From positions 1 through 11,639 of the forward strand of contig DATW01000035.1 in the NCBI GenBank assembly GCA_002504845.1: a stretch of DNA of 11,639 nt, in the 5' to 3' direction. The notes under the pieces were generated by a model that searched no databases, had not been told where the DNA came from, and saw only the letters and a program-made list of their open reading frames with translations. The position numbers were made by a program, and so were the translations under genes. Positions 5,779 to 11,639 of the stretch are shown here, piece by piece. Numbering within the stretch: the first letter of the stretch is position 1; each line of letters opens with the position of its first letter. Source of the DNA: Euryarchaeota archaeon UBA250. GTDB lineage: Archaea; Thermoplasmatota; Poseidoniia; Poseidoniales; Thalassarchaeaceae.

Positions 5779-8508
5779 TCATTCTTCCTCTGCGTTGCCT
5801 TCAGAATCCTCGTCATCTCCGTCGATGAGTTCAGCTGGGAGGCGTGCTACGAAGATAACCTCGTCAATGTGCGACTTCTTCTTGGCGTCGCGCAGCTCCA
5901 TTATTCTGGTGCCCTTGGTAACCTTGCCCAGAGTCTCCTTGGTCTGAGTCGCAGGCATGCGGATCATCATGCCCTTCTCGGTCAGCATGAACAGCTGATC
6001 GGAGAGGTCCGGGATTTGTCTGACGCCGACAATCGAGTCTGCATCGGACAGGGCCATCGTCCGAACCCCCTTTGTGCCTCTGTTGGTTTTCCTGTACCCG
6101 TCCCTGTCCATCCGCGGCTCACCCTCATCGTCGAAGAGTGGGGTGCCATCTTCGCTGATAGCTTGAATCATCTCCCCAGAGCCCAATCGACTACGCTTTG
6201 CCATGCCATACTTGGAAATTGTAAGGACGCTCGTATCGAAGTCATCAGTAACGATCATGCCCACCACACTATCGCCGGATTGCAGCTTCATCCCTCCTAC
6301 CCCTTGGCTGACTCTGCCCTGCACTCTGACCGTGTGGGTCATGTGGACTTCTCCTGTTGACGGGTCGTCCCTCGTCTTGACTTCAGATGGCAAGAATCGA
6401 CAGGCGTATCCCCCGGAGGATACCAAGACCACATGATCTGCTTCAGTAGCAGGTCTGACTTGGACCAGAGAGTCATTCTGCGTTGCAAATTTCAGGGCAT
6501 ACTTTCCGTTTCTATTGATCTTCACATATTCCGAAAGATGACTTCTCTTTATTCTGCCCTGGCTCGTGGCGAAGATGAGATAGTGTCCCTCCGGATTCTC
6601 AATCAAATCCCTGTCCATAGGAAGTATCGAGATGACTTTCTCATCATCTCTGAAACCCTCCAGAAGATTGCGTATGTGCGTACCTCTCCCATATCTGCTG
6701 GCAGAAGGCGTCTCCCATGCGCGCAGTCCGTAAACTCGGCCCTGATTCGTGAAAATGAGTAGCCTGTCCTTGGAGAAGCAAGTCACAATCGCCGCAGGAG
6801 CGTCTTCCTCCTTGGTGGCGACACCTTTGAGCCCTTTTCCTCCCCGATTCTGCAGGCGGAATGCCTCGACAGGAAGATGACGTATGTAATCCTCTTGAGT
6901 CAGTGAAATTACAATTGCCTTCTCTTCAATCAGGTCCTCTCTGTCCATGGAGAGCGGCATGGGGTCAATCACGGATCTCCTTTCGTCCCCGTGTCTCTCC
7001 ATCATCTCATCCAACTCCCCGATTAAGATGCTGAGACGCCTCGCTCTGGAGGCGATTATATCCGAGAGGTCTTCGATTTTGACTTTCAAGTCTTCAAATT
7101 CGCTCTTGACTTTCTCCACATCTAGGCGACTGAGTTGGTACAGGCGACGCTCTGCGATGGCCTTGGACTGAGGCTCTGTGAAATCGAATGGAGCAACTCC
7201 AGATATCTCTTCTTTACCTTGGAGCACTGCTTCAAATTGATCTCTGCTTGAACTAGACCTGCCGACTTTGATCACATCGCTAATTCTGTCCTGGGCTTTG
7301 ACGAGGCCTTCTAGGATATGCGCTCGAGCCTCGGCCTTTTCCAGCTCAAATTTGGCCCTCCTCTCAACGACTGACTCCCGATGTTCGACATACGTATGCA
7401 GCATTACTGGGAGGGTTAGGAGGACTGGTCTTCCATCCAATATGCCCATCATGTTGGCTGAATACGATTCCTGCAATCTACTTGATTTGAAGAGCTGGTT
7501 TAGAACTGCATGAGGGTCGGCGTTGTTCTTGACCTCAATCACTACGCGGATCCCCTCCTTGGACGACTCATCGCGAATGTCTCTTATTCCGACCACAGAT
7601 CCCTTGGAAACTAAATCCGCTATGTGGACAAGCATATCTGATTTCTTTACCTGGTACGGTATTTCATGGACGACAATCCTCTTCCCCTTGGAGTCATCAT
7701 GAACGTCGCACTTTGAGCGGACATGGAACCTCCCCTTTCCGGTAGAGTACATGTCGAGAATGCCGTCTAACCCGTGAATTGTCGCCCCTGTTGGGAAATC
7801 GGGGCCCTTGACGTGCTCCATGTAATCCTCGATCGCGATGCTCGGCATTTGCTGATTTTCCACGCCTTCCTCAAGTATCGCTCCAACGTGCAATCTGATT
7901 GCCCCAGCCACTTCATTGATGTTGTGAGGGGGAATTCTTGTTGCCATTCCTACAGCGATGCCGTCGCTTCCATTCAGGAGTAAGTTTGGCAGCCTTGCTG
8001 GAAGGACTGTGGGCTCCATGTCGGAATCATCGAAATTAGGCTGGAAATCTACCGTTTTCTTCTCTATGTCCTCTAGCATATGCTTGGAAATCTTGTCCAG
8101 CCTGCTCTCAGTGTACCTCATCGCAGCCGGGGGGTCGCCATCTATGGATCCGAAGTTGCCCTGTCCGTCTACAAGAGGGTACCTCAGCGAGAACTCCTGT
8201 GCCATCCTGACCATCGTATCATAGATCGATTGATCGCCATGAGGGTGGTATTTACCCATGACCTCGCCGACTGAACGTGCTGACTTGCTGTATTTCTTCT
8301 CGGACGTATGTCCTCCTTCGTGCATGCCATAGAGCACACGTCGGTGAACTGGCTTGAGGCCATCTCTCACATCGGGTAAAGCCCTGCCAATAATCACGGA
8401 CATTGCGTAGTTGATGTATGACGTCTTCATCTCCTTATCGAGAGAATGGTTCAGGATGTTCTCGTTGCTGACTGGTGGGTCGGTATCTGCATTCTCTTCA
8501 GATGTCAA
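5779..8508 (-). CDS. gyrA: DNA gyrase subunit A
   Basis: GyrA is the breakage-reunion subunit of the A2B2 gyrase that uses ATP to supercoil DNA negatively. The 909-residue protein carries the winged-helix/tower domain with catalytic Tyr132 in A-A-M-R-Y-T-E-S-R. K-Y-H-P-H-G-D-Q-S-I-Y-D lies at 86-97. A coiled-coil region runs at about 370-510. The GyrA box Q-N-R-G-G-K-G (553-559) opens the C-terminal beta-pinwheel, which wraps DNA and separates gyrase from topoisomerase IV. The C terminus is an acidic tail (about 897-909). Residue 93, equivalent to E. coli Ser83, is Gln, while Asp97 (Asp87) is kept. The start is TTG, supported by AAGGAGGTGA placed ideally upstream and by the absence of another start before residue 27. 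The first 11 bases overlap the end of gyrB, so the two subunits are probably translationally coupled. Confidence 0.97.
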   Translation of the reverse strand: MTSEENADTDPPVSNENILNHSLDKEMKTSYINYAMSVIIGRALPDVRDGLKPVHRRVLYGMHEGGHTSEKKYSKSARSVGEVMGKYHPHGDQSIYDTMVRMAQEFSLRYPLVDGQGNFGSIDGDPPAAMRYTESRLDKISKHMLEDIEKKTVDFQPNFDDSDMEPTVLPARLPNLLLNGSDGIAVGMATRIPPHNINEVAGAIRLHVGAILEEGVENQQMPSIAIEDYMEHVKGPDFPTGATIHGLDGILDMYSTGKGRFHVRSKCDVHDDSKGKRIVVHEIPYQVKKSDMLVHIADLVSKGSVVGIRDIRDESSKEGIRVVIEVKNNADPHAVLNQLFKSSRLQESYSANMMGILDGRPVLLTLPVMLHTYVEHRESVVERRAKFELEKAEARAHILEGLVKAQDRISDVIKVGRSSSSRDQFEAVLQGKEEISGVAPFDFTEPQSKAIAERRLYQLSRLDVEKVKSEFEDLKVKIEDLSDIIASRARRLSILIGELDEMMERHGDERRSVIDPMPLSMDREDLIEEKAIVISLTQEDYIRHLPVEAFRLQNRGGKGLKGVATKEEDAPAAIVTCFSKDRLLIFTNQGRVYGLRAWETPSASRYGRGTHIRNLLEGFRDDEKVISILPMDRDLIENPEGHYLIFATSQGRIKRSHLSEYVKINRNGKYALKFATQNDSLVQVRPATEADHVVLVSSGGYACRFLPSEVKTRDDPSTGEVHMTHTVRVQGRVSQGVGGMKLQSGDSVVGMIVTDDFDTSVLTISKYGMAKRSRLGSGEMIQAISEDGTPLFDDEGEPRMDRDGYRKTNRGTKGVRTMALSDADSIVGVRQIPDLSDQLFMLTEKGMMIRMPATQTKETLGKVTKGTRIMELRDAKKKSHIDEVIFVARLPAELIDGDDEDSEGNAEEE

Positions 8509-10447
8509 GATTCGTCACCTCCTTAGCATGCTTTTCGATGAATGCCCTTCGATCGGGAACATCCTCCCCCATCAATATCTCGAATAGCCTGTCTGACTCC
8601 TCAGCGTCTTGGACCGTGACTTTTAGCATGGTCCGAGTCATCGGATTCATGGTGGTATCCCATAGTTGCTCGGGATTCATTTCACCGAGACCTTTGTACC
8701 TCTGAACGCCGATTTTCGTGTTAGGGTTGTCACCCTGCAATTCCAACATCACCTTGTCCCTTTCTTCATCTGAGAATACGTATCTGCTTACTCGACCTTT
8801 TGATAGTTGGTACAGTGGCGGTTGAGCGATGTACACGTGCCCATCTACTATTGCAGGCCTCATGAATCTCCAGAGGAACGTCAGCATCAGTGTCCTGATA
8901 TGGGCGCCATCGATGTCTGCGTCGCACATTATGATTATCTTCGAATATCTTAGTTTATCAGAGTCAAATGACCCTTCTTCCTCGCTGTTATTGCCGACTC
9001 CAGCCCCAAGAGCCCGGATCATGGTTTGAATTTCCTGATTCTGAAATACCTTTGCAGCATTGTGTTTTTGCCTTTCCACATTGAGAATTTTTCCGCGCAG
9101 AGGGAGAATTGCTTGAATCCGACGATCCCTCCCCGTCTTCGCAGAACCCCCGGCGGAATCGCCCTCCACAAGGTATACCTCGCACTCACTCGGGTCCCTG
9201 GATTGACAATCTGCAAGTTTCCCTGGAAGACCTCCTCCTTCTAGAACTCCCTTTCTGCGAGTTAGGTCCCGTGCCTTGCGAGCTGCTTCTCTAGCCTTGG
9301 AGGCTAGAAGCGCCTTCTCGACTATCTGCTTTGCAACAGAGGGGTTCTCTTCGAAGAACTCTCCTAGTTTGTCATAAACAATGGTCTGGACTATGCCAGT
9401 CACTTCGCTGCTGACCAACTTGTCTTTTGTCTGTGAGGAGAAAGAGGGATCCGGGTGCTTCACACTGACTACTGCAGCCAGCCCCTCCCGCACATCGTCT
9501 CCAGATAGTGCATCCCCTTTCAGCAATTTTCTTTTCTTGGCGTATGAATTAACAGAGCTGGTGAGTGCAGTTCTCAGACCAGACATATGGGTGCCACCAT
9601 CCTTGTTTCGTATGATGTTGGTATAGCAGCGAATGGACTCGCTGAAGGCATCAGACCACTGCAGCGCTAGTTCGACCTCAACACTCCCCTTTTCGATTTC
9701 TTTTTCACCCCTTATCTTGATGACCTCTGCATGAAGGACCTCTCTTCTTTCATTGAGTTGGCCCACATATTCCGAAAGACCCCCTTCGTACAGATGCTCT
9801 GAGACATGGGGCTCTTCCCCCCTCTCGTCCAAAATTGTCATCTTAAGTCCAGCATTTAGGAAAGCAGTTTCACTAACTCGCGTATCCACTTCTTCAAAAT
9901 CAAAATCTACCACTTCAGTGAATATGGAGAGATCCGGCTTGAACGAGATTTTTGTTCCTGTATCGGAGCACTCGCCTATCTCCTTTAGCGCCTCAACTGG
10001 GACGCCAGCCTCGTATCTCTGGAAGTAAATCGTTCCCCCTCTGTAAATGGTCATCTCCATCCACTCGGATACAGCATTGACCGCCGAAACACCGACTCCA
10101 TGGAGCCCTCCAGACACCTTGTAGGAGCTATTGTCGAATTTACCCCCTGCGTGCAACTTGGTCATAATTACCTCAGCAGCCGATATCCCATACTCCTCAT
10201 GAGTATCGACAGGGATGCCCCTGCCAAAGTCCCTGACAGAAAGCGAACCATTCTCATGCATGGTGATCTCTATAGAAGCCGTGTGCCCTGCAAGATGCTC
10301 ATCCACAGAGTTGTCGACTACTTCCCATATGCAGTGATGTAGGGCCGAACCATCATGGGGGTCGCCCAGGTACATCCCAGGTCTTTTTCTCACTGCTTCC
10401 AGTCCTTCTAAGACTTGGATATTCGATGCATCATAGGTCTCTGGCAT
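8498..10447 (-). CDS. gyrB: DNA gyrase subunit B
   Basis: GyrB supplies the ATPase and TOPRIM domains of gyrase. With the start used here it has 649 residues, the length of the short forms that lack the insert seen in E. coli GyrB (804). The GHKL ATP site follows E. coli numbering closely: Glu42 and Asn46 in W-E-V-V-D-N-S, Asp73 in R-D-F-G-R-G-I-P, G-G-L-H-G-V-G at 113-119, Arg136, and T-G-T at 163-165. The transducer K-H-P-D-P-S-F-S-S-Q-T-K lies at about 330-341. TOPRIM shows E-G-D-S-A-G-G-S-A (Glu428) and D-A-D-I-D-G (Asp509, Asp511), and the C terminus has Q-R-Y-K-G-L-G-E-M-N at 582-591. The frame is open to 10558, but the extra 37 residues are unlike the family and would span the leader hairpin; the ATG at 10447 is preferred. 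It heads the gyrBA operon and diverges from aroD. Confidence 0.97.
   Translation of the reverse strand: MPETYDASNIQVLEGLEAVRKRPGMYLGDPHDGSALHHCIWEVVDNSVDEHLAGHTASIEITMHENGSLSVRDFGRGIPVDTHEEYGISAAEVIMTKLHAGGKFDNSSYKVSGGLHGVGVSAVNAVSEWMEMTIYRGGTIYFQRYEAGVPVEALKEIGECSDTGTKISFKPDLSIFTEVVDFDFEEVDTRVSETAFLNAGLKMTILDERGEEPHVSEHLYEGGLSEYVGQLNERREVLHAEVIKIRGEKEIEKGSVEVELALQWSDAFSESIRCYTNIIRNKDGGTHMSGLRTALTSSVNSYAKKRKLLKGDALSGDDVREGLAAVVSVKHPDPSFSSQTKDKLVSSEVTGIVQTIVYDKLGEFFEENPSVAKQIVEKALLASKAREAARKARDLTRRKGVLEGGGLPGKLADCQSRDPSECEVYLVEGDSAGGSAKTGRDRRIQAILPLRGKILNVERQKHNAAKVFQNQEIQTMIRALGAGVGNNSEEEGSFDSDKLRYSKIIIMCDADIDGAHIRTLMLTFLWRFMRPAIVDGHVYIAQPPLYQLSKGRVSRYVFSDEERDKVMLELQGDNPNTKIGVQRYKGLGEMNPEQLWDTTMNPMTRTMLKVTVQDAEESDRLFEILMGEDVPDRRAFIEKHAKEVTNLDI
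8515..8524 (-). promoter_or_regulatory. Strong Shine-Dalgarno site inside gyrB for the TTG start of gyrA
   Basis: The minus strand reads AAGGAGGTGA, a ten-base complement to the usual 3' end of 16S rRNA. CGAATC separates it from the TTG at 8508, leaving 9 bases between GGAGG and TTG. It is also read as K-E-V-T codons near the gyrB C terminus. It decides the gyrA start and is far stronger than any other site seen in the window. Confidence 0.85.
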
Positions 10448-10464
10448 GAAATTTTCCCATCCTG

Positions 10465-10489
10465 CGAAGGTTCCCGTAGGGAACCTTCG
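10465..10489. repeat. Perfect 11-bp inverted repeat in the gyrB leader
   Basis: The arms CGAAGGTTCCC and GGGAACCTTCG flank a 3-base loop GTA with no mismatch. The repeat ends 17 bases before the gyrB ATG and would fall in the 5' leader if transcription starts near 10496. As RNA it forms a stable hairpin next to an AGGATGGG stretch that might serve in ribosome binding; as DNA it could be an operator. Neither side has a T tract, so an intrinsic terminator is unlikely. Confidence 0.85.
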
Positions 10490-10517
10490 ATTACTAACGT
10501 TAAAAGTCCACGTCGGC

Positions 10518-10527
10518 GGTATATGAA
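10518..10527 (-). promoter_or_regulatory. Putative TATA box for gyrB
   Basis: The minus strand reads TTCATATACC. A start about 26 bases downstream would lie near 10496, giving a leader of about 49 bases that holds the inverted repeat. A second T/A-rich stretch, CTTTTAACG near 10499-10507, is an alternative and would place the start inside the repeat. The call is by pattern only. Confidence 0.4.
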
Positions 10528-10547
10528 ACATCCCGTCATAATCGACG

Positions 10548-10560
10548 AATTGCAGCAATT
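10548..10560. repeat. Perfect 6-1-6 palindrome in the gyrB-aroD intergenic region
   Basis: AATTGC, one A, then GCAATT form an exact dyad. It lies just upstream of the gyrB TATA-like box and between the two divergent promoters, where a regulator site would be expected. Its short length makes chance occurrence quite possible. Confidence 0.4.
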
Positions 10561-10604
10561 AAGGGCATATTTGGGTCGTCTCGAATATTTCCAAGGGGAG
10601 TCAC

Positions 10605-10614
10605 GATTATACAC
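10605..10614 (+). promoter_or_regulatory. Putative TATA box for a leaderless aroD transcript
   Basis: GATTATACAC is centred about 26 bases before the aroD GTG at 10636. With normal archaeal spacing, transcription would begin at or within a few bases of the start codon. No Shine-Dalgarno sequence precedes the GTG, which fits a leaderless message. Confidence 0.5.
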
Positions 10615-10635
10615 ACGAATTCAACCCCCAGACTC

Positions 10636-11433
10636 GTGGATACACCAAAGATCTGCGCGACTCTAACCGGAACAACGGTTGAGGAGATGCTCGCAGATGC
10701 TTCTCTGGCCACTGTTGCTGGAGCAGATATGGTCGAAGCGCGACTTGACATGCTCTACATGGAGGAAACTCCAGTGCCTTCAGATTCGAACAATAATGAT
10801 CAGAATTCAAGATTCAGACATCCAGAAACCGTACTGACTCCCAGGAACGATCCTGACATAAATATCGATGAAGCCCTTTCTCTCCTAGAGGCAGGAATCG
10901 AACTACCAGTGGTGCTGACTTGCAGGCCAATGAGGCAGGGCGGGTATTTCCCGGGCACTGAAGAGGAGCGATGTGCAATTCTGAGGAAGGCCATCGAATC
11001 AGGAGTTTCTTGGGTCGATCTCGAGACAGATATAGAGACCAAGATCCGTAGCGATTTGATTAAATTGGCAGGGAAGAAAACCAGTATCATCGCCTCTGTT
11101 CACTTTGACAGAGCCCCTGATGACTCCGATGAGGTCATTGAGAAAGTTAGGGATATGGCGAGCCATGGCGATTTAGTCAAGGCTTGCTACGAAACATCAG
11201 GAAAACGATCAGCATTGAAGCTGTTCGAGGCTGCATGGGCACTCAAGGGCGAAGACTTCGACTACACGATCATGGGGCTCGGAGAGGCAGGTGACTGGAC
11301 GAGGATACACGCACCAGCTATCGGTATCTCGATGGTCTACACAACGAGTGAAGTGGGTCCAAAATTGACTTCTTCAGGTAGAATAAACACAGTCGAACTA
11401 ACAGGCGCATGGGAGATGCTCGGCTACTCCTGA
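10636..11433 (+). CDS. aroD: 3-dehydroquinate dehydratase, type I
   Basis: The enzyme dehydrates 3-dehydroquinate to 3-dehydroshikimate, step three of the shikimate pathway, through a lysine Schiff base in a cytosolic TIM barrel. Seen in the 265 residues: K-I-C-A-T-L-T-G (5-12), V-E-A-R-L-D with Glu34 and Arg36, T-C-R-P (95-98), D-L-E-T-D (128-132), S-V-H-F-D with catalytic His156, G-D-L-V-K-A with Schiff-base Lys182, and M-G-L-G-E-A-G-D-W-T-R-I with Arg223. Near the end, where the family usually has A-P-G-Q, this protein reads S-S-G-R (246-249), so the substrate-contacting Gln is replaced. Residues about 46-76 form a polar insertion. The start is GTG, fixed by the position of the first barrel strand and by the TATA-like box. 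It is the only clearly supported plus-strand gene, diverging from gyrB and overlapping the minus-strand gene to its right by 10 bp. Confidence 0.93.
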   Translation: MDTPKICATLTGTTVEEMLADASLATVAGADMVEARLDMLYMEETPVPSDSNNNDQNSRFRHPETVLTPRNDPDINIDEALSLLEAGIELPVVLTCRPMRQGGYFPGTEEERCAILRKAIESGVSWVDLETDIETKIRSDLIKLAGKKTSIIASVHFDRAPDDSDEVIEKVRDMASHGDLVKACYETSGKRSALKLFEAAWALKGEDFDYTIMGLGEAGDWTRIHAPAIGISMVYTTSEVGPKLTSSGRINTVELTGAWEMLGYS

Positions 11434-11639
11434 GCAACCTCGTAGGACTCATCTTTCCGAGACCACTCGTCTCCTGCGTCTCCCTCTACAAGGGGCATCG
11501 ATCTGCCATATTCTTCCTTGGACTCGTTACCGTCCTTCCATCCGTGGAATCTAGAATGGAGTACAGCAGGCACGATAATCAAGAGAATGGGCGGTAAACA
11601 TACCAGTGCATATGCAGTGATGGCTGGAAGCATTACGCG
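11424..11639 (-). CDS. Unidentified small membrane protein (5' end may lie outside the window)
   Basis: The frame is open from the right edge to a TAG at 11424. An ATG at 11633 would give 69 residues, but the frame continues to the edge, so the gene may be longer. The visible part has a hydrophobic segment (about residues 1-25 from that ATG, with A-Y-A-L-V-C-L-P-P-I-L-L-I-I-V-P-A-V-L) followed by a hydrophilic, acidic tail ending E-V-A-Q-E. That layout suggests a membrane anchor with a cytosolic tail. I do not recognise the family. Its last 10 bases overlap the end of aroD tail to tail. The protein-like composition supports it, but it has no motif to confirm it. Confidence 0.5.
   Translation of the reverse strand, partial: RVMLPAITAYALVCLPPILLIIVPAVLHSRFHGWKDGNESKEEYGRSMPLVEGDAGDEWSRKDESYEVAQE

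Noticed and set aside
7268..7513. Plus-strand open frames opposite gyrA, gyrB and other genes
   Set aside because: They are antisense shadows of strongly supported coding sequences, with no motifs or start signals of their own.
5779..8508. gyrA as parC (topoisomerase IV subunit A)
   Set aside because: A clear GyrA box (Q-N-R-G-G-K-G) opens a full C-terminal pinwheel, and the gene is paired with a single gyrB.
10465..10489. Intrinsic terminator at the gyrB leader hairpin
   Set aside because: No T tract follows on either strand, and it lies at the 5' ends of two divergent genes where no transcript should end.
10448..10558. N-terminal extension of GyrB by 37 residues
   Set aside because: It would run through the inverted repeat and likely promoter, and family members begin close to the internal Met followed by Y-D-A-S-N-I-Q-V-L-E-G-L-E.
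1..11639. CRISPR array, insertion sequence, defence or secretion island
   Set aside because: No regularly spaced repeats, transposase, integrase or attachment-site duplication was seen; the tRNA 3' end is not repeated elsewhere that I could find.

Overview
The window looks like an ordinary chromosomal stretch of a mesophilic euryarchaeon. Archaeal markers are the L10e/uL16 ribosomal protein, a Dph2-type diphthamide enzyme cut by the left edge, an archaeal hypoxanthine/guanine phosphoribosyltransferase, and TATA-like boxes close upstream of several starts. Bacterial-type gyrB and gyrA, moderate GC, very tight gene packing, an encoded tRNA CCA end and many bacterial-looking genes (EamA exporter, luciferase-like oxidoreductase, DUF4105) suggest the Thermoplasmatota, most likely marine group II (Poseidoniia). 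That placement is inference from gene content, not from a tree.

Layout from right to left. At the right edge lies the end of an unidentified small membrane protein gene (minus). It converges on aroD (plus, 3-dehydroquinate dehydratase), and the two coding ends overlap. aroD and gyrB diverge from a 188-bp intergenic region holding TATA-like boxes for both genes and two inverted repeats. From gyrB leftward every gene is on the minus strand: gyrB, gyrA (overlapping gyrB), tRNA-Ser(GCU), a membrane-anchored DUF4105 protein, aroA (EPSP synthase), an EamA/DMT transporter, the L10e gene, hpt, an LLM-family flavin oxidoreductase, and the first 60 or so codons of dph2. Spacings of about 7 to 50 bp suggest a few polycistronic units. 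A TATA-like box at the end of the transporter gene probably starts a new unit at L10e.

Functions. GyrB and GyrA form the A2B2 DNA gyrase that introduces negative supercoils. AroD (step 3) and AroA (step 6) belong to the shikimate pathway to chorismate and flank the gyrase block. L10e and tRNA-Ser serve translation. Dph2 acts in diphthamide modification of EF-2. Hpt salvages purines. The transporter, DUF4105 protein and LLM oxidoreductase have unknown substrates.

I found no mobile element, CRISPR array, defence island or clearly new multi-gene system. The points most worth checking are translational and regulatory: a full Shine-Dalgarno sequence inside the gyrB end driving a TTG-started gyrA, a perfect hairpin in the gyrB leader, a nine-codon ORF coupled to the DUF4105 gene, and departures from family consensus in AroA, AroD and GyrA.
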